Part shown: positions 27,836 to 36,850 of the stretch, in pieces
Layout of the letters: each line of letters starts with the position of its first letter
How positions within the stretch are numbered: position 1 is the first letter of the stretch
Assembly: GCA_029247135.1 (NCBI GenBank)
Contig: JAQWLS010000108.1
Coordinates: 1-43,792, forward strand
DNA: 43,792 bases
DNA from: Dehalococcoidia bacterium
GTDB lineage: Bacteria; Chloroflexota; Dehalococcoidia; UBA2979
Reading direction: 5' to 3'
Position numbers and translations under genes: made by a program
Notes under the pieces: model-generated
What the model was told of the DNA's origin: nothing
The model's input: the letters and a program-made list of their open reading frames with translations, nothing else
The model's database searches: none

Positions 27836-28573
27836 TCACGGCGTTTCAGTTCGCAGTCGATCTGAAACCTCAAAGCCCTCAGGTGGCTTTCCTGCAAGTA
27901 TCGATGCTCGCGGGATGGGGGGGAAAAGAAAGGGCCGAAGTCGAGCATCTTCATAAAAGCCAAACCCAGCATCGTCCGCAATCTCTTGCAGTGTTTCAGT
28001 AGAGCGAAGAATTGGTTGACTTACATAACGTGATAAGACAAAAGAATTCCATCGATCAAGCCTTTTGTTGCCGCTTGGGCCAAATTCCCAAAGTAGAAAC
28101 AATCCGCCTGGTGTCAACAATCGATAGGCTTCAGAAAAAAGTTTAAATAAGTCAGTTTCGTCCAGGTGTTTGGCGACATAACCACATGTTATTAGGTTAA
28201 ATGTAGCAGTTTTTAGAGGTATATCAGTTGCGGTTGCTTGAAGCAGGTGGGGAACGGTGTTTCGGTCTGGCATTCCCATCGGCTTGTTTTCTCGAGCAAT
28301 TTTTAAGGCTATGGAAGAGAAGTCAATTAGTACCGGGGCATTAGGGCTCTCCGTACGAAGGGATAGATGGCGGGCAAGTGCACCGGTTCCGGAACCTATA
28401 TCCAGATGTGTTGTTTTTGCTGTTAGCGACAGTTCTTCAGGCAGTCTTATGAGAGGGGTTGAGGCCGCCCATAGGCCAAAGGTACCGAATAACTGTCGAG
28501 CGAGGAAACCTTTAAGGCCGGTCGAGTCAAACCAGGCATCATACTCGTTTAGGAGGGCGGACTGGTTATCCAT
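27836..28573 (-). CDS. class I SAM-dependent methyltransferase
   Basis: TTHLDIGSGTGALARHLSLR, LITCGYVAKHLDETDLFKLFSEAYRLLTPGGLFLLWEF. Confidence 0.85.
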   Translation of the reverse strand: MDNQSALLNEYDAWFDSTGLKGFLARQLFGTFGLWAASTPLIRLPEELSLTAKTTHLDIGSGTGALARHLSLRTESPNAPVLIDFSSIALKIARENKPMGMPDRNTVPHLLQATATDIPLKTATFNLITCGYVAKHLDETDLFKLFSEAYRLLTPGGLFLLWEFGPSGNKRLDRWNSFVLSRYVSQPILRSTETLQEIADDAGFGFYEDARLRPFLFPPIPRASILAGKPPEGFEVSDRLRTETP

Positions 28574-28585
28574 ATAGAGAGTTAA

Positions 28586-28915
28586 TCAGTTGATAATTTG
28601 CGAAGGGGCGATTCGTTCAACGAAGACATTCATGATTCCTCCACAAATTTTATCTTCACCCTCGGTTGGTTCAGTCAGATCAACAACCACTGTTCGGGAT
28701 TCACCATCGAGCATTGTTTCCATCGCACTTTGCCAGACCTCTGCTTCGCCACATCCACCCCCTATTGTTCCGGCGAACGTCCCATCGGGACGCAGAAGCA
28801 TTATTGCCCCAGTGGATCGCGGGGTAGAGCCGGAGGTTTCAGACACGGTGGCTAAAACACGTGCTTCGCCAGCAGTTTGGGATTTTATAAGTTCTTTAAA
28901 AATTTCCGTACTCAA
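28586..28915 (-). CDS. XdhC/CoxI N-terminal-domain-only protein
   Basis: 109 aa; ARVLATVSETSGSTPRSTGAIMLLRPDGTFAGTIGGGCGEAEVW ... ICGGIMNVFVE. Confidence 0.85.
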   Translation of the reverse strand: MSTEIFKELIKSQTAGEARVLATVSETSGSTPRSTGAIMLLRPDGTFAGTIGGGCGEAEVWQSAMETMLDGESRTVVVDLTEPTEGEDKICGGIMNVFVERIAPSQIIN

Positions 28916-28972
28916 AGTAAATAAGCCCTCGTATGCAACGATTTTTCTAAGTGTACCATTAAAATGTTGACG

Positions 28973-30076
28973 TTAAATGTTGAATAAAATGTTTAAAATG
29001 TCTCCATCATTAACAACATAATCCCTTCCCTCGGTCCTAGTTAAGCCACTTTGTCGGAGCGATGCGGCTGACCCTGCATTAGCCTGATAGTCAGAAAACG
29101 AAGTGACCTCCGCCCTGATAAATCCTCTTTCGAGGTCACTGTGGATTTTTCCAGCAGCTTGCACGGCGGTGGTTCCTATAGGGATTGGCCAAGCCCGAAC
29201 CTCGTCTTCGCCGGTGGTAAGGAATGAATGCATGCCGAGTAATGAGTAAGCAGCGTTTAGGGCTTTATCTCGGGAAGATTCTTCGGGTAGGCCTAGGTCT
29301 TGTCGAAAAGCGTCAGCCTCGGACGGTTCAAGTTGACTGACCTCACGCTCTATTTCGGCTGAAATTACCGCCACGGCTGTGTAGTCATCATTGGATAGAT
29401 TTTGATATTGATTTTCAAATGCAGCGGTTTGGCTTACGTCTGATTCATTTATGTTCACGAGGATTAGTAGTGGCCTATCAGTAACAAACCGATAACCTTG
29501 CAATTCCTTTTCCTCGTCGCTTGTTCGCTCGAAGGAGCGTAAAGCTCTTCCTGATTCAAGGTGTTCTCGCATTCGAGCCAAGAGCGCTGCGTGTCGCTCT
29601 GCATTTACTCGCTCACTGGCCTTCATTGATCGAGTTTCTACCTCGATTCGATCGAGGCGACGTTCAATTAGTCCAATGTCAGCTACGGTCAGTTCTAGGT
29701 CCAGTGTTTCAACATCTCGTTCTGCATTTACTCCGTCACTCGGTAGTGGCACTCGCTCATCTTCAAATGCTCGGATTATATAAACAAGTGCATCAGATAA
29801 CGCTAATTGATCTATAAATCTGGCGAGTCCTCGTCCCGTGCCTGCGGAGTCAGTAAATACGGCACCGGGGTAATCGATACATTTCATTTCTGCCGGTATA
29901 ATCCGATTTGGATTATCTATCTGAGACAGAATTTGGAGTCGTCGATCTGGAACTTTTAAGATGCCGATATTTGGGTCTCCACCACTGTATCCACCGGTCT
30001 CAGCATTTTGACCTGTGATGGCGTTAAAAAAAGTGGTTTTACCCGAAAGCGGGAGTCCTAATATAGCTAGTTCCAT
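28973..30076 (-). CDS. ychF: YchF/OLA1-family redox-regulated ATPase
   Basis: MELAILGLPLSGKTTFFNAITGQ, IDYPGAVFTDSAGTGRGLARFIDQLALSDALVYIIRAFED, TGS-like C-terminus. Confidence 0.9.
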   Translation of the reverse strand: MELAILGLPLSGKTTFFNAITGQNAETGGYSGGDPNIGILKVPDRRLQILSQIDNPNRIIPAEMKCIDYPGAVFTDSAGTGRGLARFIDQLALSDALVYIIRAFEDERVPLPSDGVNAERDVETLDLELTVADIGLIERRLDRIEVETRSMKASERVNAERHAALLARMREHLESGRALRSFERTSDEEKELQGYRFVTDRPLLILVNINESDVSQTAAFENQYQNLSNDDYTAVAVISAEIEREVSQLEPSEADAFRQDLGLPEESSRDKALNAAYSLLGMHSFLTTGEDEVRAWPIPIGTTAVQAAGKIHSDLERGFIRAEVTSFSDYQANAGSAASLRQSGLTRTEGRDYVVNDGDILNILFNI

Positions 30077-30133
30077 AATGATAAGTTTCTCACTCTAAGC
30101 GCGTATGATCGTCCTATCGGTGAAAGGGATTTT

Positions 30134-30985
30134 GTGGAACAAAACAATGAAACATTGGCGATAATGCAGGATGCTCTGGCGGCACTCGAAGGCGGCGAGG
30201 CGCTTTTTGTGTTTACGATCACTAATTCTGGAGAGTTTTCCGATTTAAGACTTGGTAGAAAGATTGCCTTCCGCGGTAGGAAAATTGTGCAAATTGGTTC
30301 ATCAGGAGACCTAGAGTTCGATTCGCTATTGGAGTCGTACGCTCACTCAGCCTTATCGGGAACCGCGAGCAGTGAGGCGAGTACGGTTTATATCAATCGT
30401 AATTTAGGGGGAAAACTGGCGCTAACTAATCGTCGCAGTGAGGCAGAAGAAAAATCAGCTCGCGTGCTTACGCAACTTTTTACCGGTTCGCCGAGGCTAC
30501 TTATTGTTGGCGGAGGACATGTAGCGCTTGCGCTTGCGCGTGTGGGGGAAATAGTAGGATTCGAGATTGTAGTTACGGATGACAGAGACTCGTTTGCTAA
30601 CAAAGACAGATTTCCGATGGCTGTAATAATAGATGTTGCCGAGCCATCAGATGCAATTCCAAGACTGGTGGGACAGGCAGAGACCTTTATTGTGCTTGTG
30701 TCACGAGGCCACCGACTAGATGAGGAAGGGTTGCGTCAGGCTCTTAAAACTGGGGCTAGCTACATAGGAATGATCGGTTCAAAGCGCAGAACCGAAACGG
30801 TATTGCGACATATGGCCGAGGAGGGTGTGGATCAGGAATTGCTTGATGCAGTGAGTACTCCTATCGGTCTAAATATAGGGGCAGAAACACCGGAAGAGAT
30901 TGCGGTTGCGATTATCGCAGAAATACTTATGTTACGGAATGGTGAATCTGGAAACCGGATGATAGATGGGGCGAGAGCCAAGTGA
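30134..30985 (+). CDS. XdhC Rossmann (C-terminal) domain protein with atypical N-terminus
   Basis: PRLLIVGGGHVALALARVGEIVGFEIVVTDDRDSFANKDRFP, GASYIGMIGSKRR, IGLNIGAETPEEIAVAIIAEIL. Confidence 0.87.
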   Translation: MEQNNETLAIMQDALAALEGGEALFVFTITNSGEFSDLRLGRKIAFRGRKIVQIGSSGDLEFDSLLESYAHSALSGTASSEASTVYINRNLGGKLALTNRRSEAEEKSARVLTQLFTGSPRLLIVGGGHVALALARVGEIVGFEIVVTDDRDSFANKDRFPMAVIIDVAEPSDAIPRLVGQAETFIVLVSRGHRLDEEGLRQALKTGASYIGMIGSKRRTETVLRHMAEEGVDQELLDAVSTPIGLNIGAETPEEIAVAIIAEILMLRNGESGNRMIDGARAK

Positions 30986-31431
30986 GTATTTCGGATAGTT
31001 TAAGCGTCGCACCAATAGGGTATGTAGAGAGTAAGCACGACGATGTCACTCAGACTTCTTGGGATAAAGTGAAGTCATCTATCTTAATTGATGAAAATTT
31101 CACAGAGGCTTTAAGCGGACTTGGGGGTTTTTCTCATATTTTTGTTATTGGTTGGCTACATCTTCTCCCAGATCGCCTTAGAAACAGAACCCTTGCATTC
31201 CCTCGTGGTGATTTGACGCTACCTGAGTTAGGCAGCTTTGCTTTGCGTGGTGCACGCCCAAATCCCATTTCTGTGACCGTCTGTAAATTACTAAAAATAG
31301 ACGGGAATAATATATTGGTTCAGGGGCTCGACTTAGTTAACACGACTCCTGTTTTAGATATCAAGCCGTACATTCCTGAATACGATTCGAATTCATCAGC
31401 GAGTTTGCCAGACTGGGCGTATGAAAAGTAG
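30982..31431 (+). CDS. trmO: tRNA methyltransferase TrmO-like (YaeB/VirR family)
   Basis: GTG start overlapping upstream stop (GTGA); FSHIFVIGWLHLLPDRLRNRTLAFPRGDLTLPELGSFALRGARPNPISVTVCKLL, DIKPYIPEYD. Confidence 0.82.
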   Translation: MSISDSLSVAPIGYVESKHDDVTQTSWDKVKSSILIDENFTEALSGLGGFSHIFVIGWLHLLPDRLRNRTLAFPRGDLTLPELGSFALRGARPNPISVTVCKLLKIDGNNILVQGLDLVNTTPVLDIKPYIPEYDSNSSASLPDWAYEK

Positions 31432-31437
31432 AAGTAC

Positions 31438-31728
31438 TTAGTTAGCGTCAGATTGAGCTTTGAGGAGTTTTACCAGCCGACTTTTTCGACGAGCTGCTGT
31501 ATTTTTGTGAATAATATTTCGACGAGCAGCCCTATCTATTGCAGCCTGAGCGGCTTTAACCAAATCAGCGCTATCGGCATCGTTGTTTTGGATTGCTATC
31601 CGAGCATCTCGAACACTACTAGTTGCACGGGTCCGATAAGGCTTTAATCGAGCTGTACGCTTTTCTGTGGTTCTCCAACGCTTCTTAATAGACGGAGAGT
31701 ATTTTTTGAATGGATTATTATCGGGCAT
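31438..31728 (-). CDS. rpsT: 30S ribosomal protein S20
   Basis: 96 aa; SPSIKKRWRTTEKRTARLKPYRTRATSSVRDARIAI ... AAIDRAARRNIIHKNTAARRKSRLVKLL. Confidence 0.93.
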   Translation of the reverse strand: MPDNNPFKKYSPSIKKRWRTTEKRTARLKPYRTRATSSVRDARIAIQNNDADSADLVKAAQAAIDRAARRNIIHKNTAARRKSRLVKLLKAQSDAN

Positions 31729-31781
31729 CGTTGCCCTCCTATGGGCTTAAAAAATCTGGATCCTTAGGTTACGCATGAACT

Positions 31782-31798
31782 TCCCTTGGATCAAGGGA
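31782..31798. repeat. perfect 7-nt-arm hairpin TCCCTTG-GAT-CAAGGGA in the rpsT / globin intergenic region
   Basis: Exact inverted repeat; no long T-tract on either strand. Confidence 0.7.
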
Positions 31799-31814
31799 TA
31801 TATGAATTTTGTTC

Positions 31815-32429
31815 TTAATTCATCCACTTGTTGGTTTGGGGCTCGCGTGGCACGTCATCGTCGATGTTAATCATATGTTTGGCCAAGGGCTTTAATCGGT
31901 TCGTTATTTCATTAGTTAAATCAGTAGCGATTCCGGACTGGATCAGTGCCTCTCGCATTAATTTTAGCCATCTTTCGGCATGATCAGGACCGATTACAAA
32001 GGGAAAATGCCTAATTCGGAGACGCGGGTGCCCCCATATTTTTGAGTACACAGGTTCACCGCCAAGCCATTGCTCCATGAATAAAGATTGTTTTGCTTGG
32101 CCGGCTTTTACATTTTCACTAAACAGGTGCCCAATTAACTCATCCACAGAAGCGTTGGCGTAAAACACTTCAACAAATTTGTGGATCACTGGTTTACCTC
32201 CAATTGCCTGCAGTAGGCTTTGAGGAGAAGTCAGCTCCTCGGTGGCGGGATTCTTAGTCTTTTTACTGAATCCGTCGCAGGTTATGAGCGGCAAGGAAGG
32301 ATATTTTTTGAATTTGGTGGGATTATGGTCACTTAAGGAGCACCGGAGGTATTCGGTGGTATTTTTAGCTGTGACAATTGTGGCGTGTGCACACACTCCA
32401 CAGATACCCTGATTCAATCTAGCCGTCAT
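31815..32429 (-). CDS. group II truncated hemoglobin domain with N-terminal Cys cluster
   Basis: N-term CGVCAHA...CSLSDHNPTKFKKYPSLPLITCDGF; then LLQAIGGKPVIHKFVEVFYANASVD...FMEQWLGGEPVYSKIWGHPRLRIRHFPFVIGPDHAERWLKLMREAL. Confidence 0.88.
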   Translation of the reverse strand: MTARLNQGICGVCAHATIVTAKNTTEYLRCSLSDHNPTKFKKYPSLPLITCDGFSKKTKNPATEELTSPQSLLQAIGGKPVIHKFVEVFYANASVDELIGHLFSENVKAGQAKQSLFMEQWLGGEPVYSKIWGHPRLRIRHFPFVIGPDHAERWLKLMREALIQSGIATDLTNEITNRLKPLAKHMINIDDDVPREPQTNKWMN

Positions 32430-32435
32430 TAGGCA

Positions 32436-33191
32436 TCATTGTTCCTTGATGGCAATATGCATCATTACGGTGCCGAAAACGTATTCAAATACCCGGACAA
32501 CGGTGAAGCCGTTAATTCTTAGTTGGGCGGAAAATTCGTTTGGGCTAAAAAAATTCTCAGCTGAAACAGGTAAATAGCTGTATGCATCTTCATGTCCGGA
32601 AAGAATTTTGCCTATTACTGGTACAAGTTTGTTGAAGTGAAAGCGAGCACCAGGAGCGGCGATTTGCTGCACTAGTGTGCTTGGTTGCAGCCGAGCCGCA
32701 TCAAGGGTGATAAGTCGCCCTCCTGGTTTTAGTACTCGATATGCTTCTTGCAGTGCTAGATCTAATTTTGGAATATTGCGGAGGACAAAGGCGCCAGTCC
32801 AAGCATCGGCGACTGCATCACGTAAAGGTAGTCTGGTCCCATCGGCAGCTGCGAAATCGATATTTGTCACGTCATTTTTTTTCGATTTTGAACGAGCATT
32901 AGTTAGCATAGGTTGAGCAAAGTCCAAGCCGAAAACGTTTTTAGCCCCCATCTTCGAACATTCAAGTGCGAGGTCTCCACTCCCCGTACCGGCATCGATT
33001 ATTAAATCGGCACCGGTGCCAACCGCGGCGGTGGCGACAAGATTTCTCCATCGGATATCTAGACCAAAAGTCATCACTCTGTTGACGAGGTCGTATTTGG
33101 GAGCAATTTCGCTGAACATATTTTGCACGTAGTTAGCCCGTATTTCGGGATTTTGAAACATATCATCCAGTGAATCTTTATTAGGTACCAT
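32436..33191 (-). CDS. ubiE: ubiquinone/menaquinone biosynthesis C-methyltransferase
   Basis: YVQNMFSEIAPKYDLVNRVMTFGLDIRWR, DAGTGSGDLALECSKMGA, FVLRNIPKLDLALQEAYRVLKPGGRL. Confidence 0.92.
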   Translation of the reverse strand: MVPNKDSLDDMFQNPEIRANYVQNMFSEIAPKYDLVNRVMTFGLDIRWRNLVATAAVGTGADLIIDAGTGSGDLALECSKMGAKNVFGLDFAQPMLTNARSKSKKNDVTNIDFAAADGTRLPLRDAVADAWTGAFVLRNIPKLDLALQEAYRVLKPGGRLITLDAARLQPSTLVQQIAAPGARFHFNKLVPVIGKILSGHEDAYSYLPVSAENFFSPNEFSAQLRINGFTVVRVFEYVFGTVMMHIAIKEQ

Positions 33192-33241
33192 TTACTTAGA
33201 ATAAACGCACGAGCGTTCCTGTGCAGTTGATGTAGAATCTT

Positions 33242-34060
33242 ATGATGAGTAGTAAAGCTAGAGTAACCAGACTGTTTAAGTACCCAGTGAAGTCATTCAC
33301 CCCAGAATCGGTTCAATCACTTCAGGTGGCTGATGACGGGCGAGCTTTGGGCGACAGGGTGCTCGCCTTTCGGTTCGATAACTCCGGTGAGCCAATGAGA
33401 GATACACCGCATGGCGGATGGTGGTATAAATCGAATCTTGTGTCGTTGATGCATCTTCCTGACATTGCCAGACTAGATGTTATTTTTGATAATGAGACCC
33501 AGTATTTGACTATCTCCAAGGACGACAAGGTATTGGTTAGTGATTCCGTCCAGACGGACGAGGGACGTTCTAGCATCGAGACGGAATTGGAGGGCTTTCT
33601 GCGCGATCTTCCCGAGGACTTAAGGCCAAAAGATGAGCAATTCCCACTGCATATGGAGGGTGATGGAGTTGGCGGGAGATTTCATGACCGACCCACTGGC
33701 CAGTTGTCATTACATAGTTTGGCGAGTCTAGATGCTTTGGAGATGGCTCTGGAGACACATTCATTAGATGAATCTAGATTCAGGTCAAATATCGTAATCG
33801 ATGGGGTTGAGCCATGGGAAGAGCTTGAGCTGATCGGTAAAAGGGTATCGATTGGCGATTTAGACTTTGAGGTAACTGGTCCAGTGATTAGGTGTTTGGC
33901 CGTTCATGCAAATCCGCTTACAGGAGTGCGCGATGAGCAAATACTTACGACTTTGACTCGTAAGCTGGGGCAGGAAGATCCGACATTTGGAATTCTTTTG
34001 CAACCGGTCCAGAAGGGCGGACTGTTAAAACTTGATGATAATTTGGTGGTCAGGTCCTAG
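33242..34060 (+). CDS. MOSC domain protein (N-terminal beta-barrel + MOSC)
   Basis: VTRLFKYPVKSFTPESVQSLQV start; SLASLDALEMALETHSLDESRFRSNIVIDG, GPVIRCLAVHANPLTG. Confidence 0.87.
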   Translation: MMSSKARVTRLFKYPVKSFTPESVQSLQVADDGRALGDRVLAFRFDNSGEPMRDTPHGGWWYKSNLVSLMHLPDIARLDVIFDNETQYLTISKDDKVLVSDSVQTDEGRSSIETELEGFLRDLPEDLRPKDEQFPLHMEGDGVGGRFHDRPTGQLSLHSLASLDALEMALETHSLDESRFRSNIVIDGVEPWEELELIGKRVSIGDLDFEVTGPVIRCLAVHANPLTGVRDEQILTTLTRKLGQEDPTFGILLQPVQKGGLLKLDDNLVVRS

Positions 34061-34080
34061 GTAAAAGGAGCTTATTTAAT

Positions 34081-34542
34081 ATGATTCCTTACGATATGAC
34101 AGCGGATGATGCAGGAGATCGCCTGGCTAACTTTGAAAAAGAGTTGCTGGTGCTGCCTGCAGTCAAATCTTATCTACTACCAGCCTTTCACCTAGCCCAA
34201 GAGCGCCTTGACTGGCTTCCGCCCGAGTCCATCGTTGTTATTTCTAGCCACCTACGAATTCCTTTGTCTGAGGTATATGCCACAGCGACCGCATATTCTG
34301 AACTACGTTTGGAGAAGCCTCAATATGGAGCATGGTATATGTGTACCGGAGTTGCTTGTGAGGCCGCGGGCGCGCAGCGCCTAATTGACGCGGTAGATAT
34401 TGCACCGGAAAAACTTGGACGTATAGATTGCCAATTTCTGTGTTCGTTGGCTCCGGTATGCACCGATCACCATGGGAAAATTCTTGGAAGACTGACCGCA
34501 GATAGAGTAAGGGCTTTTTTCATGGAAGACATAGGAGACTAG
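34081..34542 (+). CDS. NuoE-like 2Fe-2S subunit
   Basis: CTGVACEAAGAQRL...CQFLCSLAPV (Cx4C...Cx3C); immediately upstream of NuoF-like gene. Confidence 0.85.
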   Translation: MIPYDMTADDAGDRLANFEKELLVLPAVKSYLLPAFHLAQERLDWLPPESIVVISSHLRIPLSEVYATATAYSELRLEKPQYGAWYMCTGVACEAAGAQRLIDAVDIAPEKLGRIDCQFLCSLAPVCTDHHGKILGRLTADRVRAFFMEDIGD

Positions 34543-34549
34543 CCAGTTT

Positions 34550-36049
34550 ATGACTATTCAACACACCTTTTTGGAAGCCATTCGCCAAGAATCGAGGAGA
34601 CAACCTATCTCCAAATTATTTATCCACAAGGGTACCTGCGGAATGGCGACAGACATTGTTTCGGTTTGTGAGGAGCTAGGAATAATCGATATGGCAATGA
34701 GCTTAAACGCTGAGATTATCGAAACATCGTGTGATGGTAGGTGCTGGGCAGCACCGTCTGTTACTGTGCAAAAAATCGATGACGCAGGTGCGGCTTATAG
34801 TAGGCGATTCGATCGTATTGACTTGGGCATAGACCTTGAAGAATTTAACAAGGTGCTTGATTTAACTACGGTACATAATGTGTTCGATGATGGTGTAACA
34901 GGACTAGCTTCGCGATTTGGTCAATTGGATGGAAGTCTACTCGCTGCGGTGGAGCTCGGCGCGTACTCTGTGGCGGAGAAAGTTTTTTTACAGGATCAAA
35001 AGACCATTCTCAGTAAAATAGAGACGAGTAAGCTTTCTGGACGAGGGGGGGCACATTTCCCCACAGGATTAAAATGGAAGCTGGCAGCACAGAATGCAGG
35101 ACCGCGATATTTGGTCGTGAATGCTGAAGAAGGTGAACCTGGGGTTTTTAAAGATAGGCATTTGCTGGAAGCAGACCCACATAGGCTGATCGAGGGGATA
35201 TTGATATGCTGTTATGCCGTTGGAGTGGAGAAAGCCTTCGTGTATGTAAATGGCCAGGCTCATAAGGCGATCGAGTCACTTTTAACCGCACTGGATCAAG
35301 CTAAAAATTATGGGATCTTGGGATCGGAATTTCTTCCAGAAGAAATGTCTGTCGATATAGAGGTGCGGGCCGGTGCTGGTGGATATGTTTGTGGTGAAGA
35401 GTCTGTAATTTTGAACTCGATAGAAGGTGAGCGGCCTGTCCCTAGATTTAAACCACCTTTTGCGACCGATCAAGGCTTGTGGGGCATGCCGACGGTGATT
35501 AATAACGTGGAGACTCTGGCTGCGGTTACTACTCTTTGGCAAGATTCTCCTCCTCCCACCAAGCTTGTTTCTCTTTCGGGTAATGTGACTCGCCCAGGCG
35601 TTTACGAAGTTCCTGCTGATGGAACCTTGAGCTGGAATGGGTTTTTGTTGTCGGCTGGAGCCGAATTAGAAACTGTGCCAGCGCTTCTTCTTGGAGGACC
35701 TTCTGGAATATTCCTGCCTCGGGATAAGTTTGAAGAACGGATAGAAATGAAAAATATCGGCGCCGGAGGAATTTTCGTATTGTCACCAGAATCATCGGTA
35801 AGGGAAATTACGAACGCTCTTGCTGGATATAATGAGCGAGAGTCGTGTGGAGAATGCACGCCATGTAGAGAAGGCACTATTCGGCTCACTAAGTTACTTC
35901 AGCAGGAAACAGTGGATCTGGAAAAGGTTGAAGAATTGATCGAGGTCATGGAGGAAGCATCGCTATGCATGCTCGGTGGAATGGCTGGCAGACCGGTGAA
36001 AAGCGCAATTGAAAATTTTCCTGCCACTTGGATATCAGTAGACCGGTGA
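34550..36049 (+). CDS. NuoF-like NAD(P)H-binding flavoprotein subunit with N-terminal thioredoxin-like 2Fe-2S domain
   Basis: SGRGGAHFPTGLKWKLA, EGEPGVFKDRHLLEADPHRLIEG, ESCGECTPCREGT; N-term TCGMATDIVSVC...CDGRCWAAP. Confidence 0.93.
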   Translation: MTIQHTFLEAIRQESRRQPISKLFIHKGTCGMATDIVSVCEELGIIDMAMSLNAEIIETSCDGRCWAAPSVTVQKIDDAGAAYSRRFDRIDLGIDLEEFNKVLDLTTVHNVFDDGVTGLASRFGQLDGSLLAAVELGAYSVAEKVFLQDQKTILSKIETSKLSGRGGAHFPTGLKWKLAAQNAGPRYLVVNAEEGEPGVFKDRHLLEADPHRLIEGILICCYAVGVEKAFVYVNGQAHKAIESLLTALDQAKNYGILGSEFLPEEMSVDIEVRAGAGGYVCGEESVILNSIEGERPVPRFKPPFATDQGLWGMPTVINNVETLAAVTTLWQDSPPPTKLVSLSGNVTRPGVYEVPADGTLSWNGFLLSAGAELETVPALLLGGPSGIFLPRDKFEERIEMKNIGAGGIFVLSPESSVREITNALAGYNERESCGECTPCREGTIRLTKLLQQETVDLEKVEELIEVMEEASLCMLGGMAGRPVKSAIENFPATWISVDR

Positions 36050-36828
36050 GAAGGCTAGCACTGCTCGTACTGCTGGGATGCAGCTTGCTTGTTGGATGCT
36101 CCGAGGAGTCTGCTGAAGTGGTGGTAATTGCGACAGCGCAACCGCAGGATACAGAAACCCCGGCAGCCGTAGAAACGGTTGTGACGTCTGCGACAGTTAC
36201 TGGAACCCCTGTTCCTCAGCGAACGGCGAGCGCCACGGCCACTGCGTCGTCAGTCCCAGTCCCGACTGCTCCTTTGGCGGTTACTGACTTGAACGATTTC
36301 GTTGCTAACTATGGATATCCATCAACGGCTACCTATGCCCAAATTAAAATTGACCGGATTGGCGTGGACGCGTTCGTATCCGCACGCACGGTTAACCAAG
36401 GTCAAGCTATGCCAGACCCGTATGGGCCAGCCGATGTAGTTTGGTACGATTTGAGTGCGTGGGGTGGCAGCTTAGGCGGATCTCCCGGTGTAGGGAATGC
36501 AATTTTTGCTGGACATTATGATTATGCGGCGTGGGTGCCATATGCAGGTGTGCGGTACGGACCTGCATGGTCTGTTTTCGTGAATCTGAGGAACTTAGTA
36601 GTTGGGGACATAGTTGAAATAGACAAGGACTATCTCACTTACAGATATGCAGTATCTCAGGTTTGGAACGTGGGACCAGAAAAAGACACAGAATTTTGGG
36701 AGCGTATGTGGTCGTCTGATGTGTTAGTTGATTCTGTAACGCTTTATACGTGCGGAGGTGTGTTTGATAAGGCTACGGGTGAATATCCCAGAAGAACAGT
36801 AGTACGTGCAGAGAGAGTGATCGATTAG
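36046..36828 (+). CDS. lipoprotein-type sortase
   Basis: GTG start overlapping nuoF stop (GTGA); lipobox LLVGC; AGHYDY (His), DSVTLYTCGG (Cys), RRTVVRAE (Arg). Confidence 0.87.
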   Translation: MRRLALLVLLGCSLLVGCSEESAEVVVIATAQPQDTETPAAVETVVTSATVTGTPVPQRTASATATASSVPVPTAPLAVTDLNDFVANYGYPSTATYAQIKIDRIGVDAFVSARTVNQGQAMPDPYGPADVVWYDLSAWGGSLGGSPGVGNAIFAGHYDYAAWVPYAGVRYGPAWSVFVNLRNLVVGDIVEIDKDYLTYRYAVSQVWNVGPEKDTEFWERMWSSDVLVDSVTLYTCGGVFDKATGEYPRRTVVRAERVID

Positions 36829-36850
36829 TAAATCGAGTAGTGGAGATGTT

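Noticed and set aside
27620-27865. 81-aa plus-strand ORF upstream of the methyltransferase gene
   Set aside because: No recognisable domain, lies in the candidate origin gap, overlaps the end of a confident minus-strand gene.
34620-34628. Exact DnaA-box sequence TTATCCACA
   Set aside because: Single copy inside the nuoF coding region, 7 kb from the skew flip; consistent with chance.
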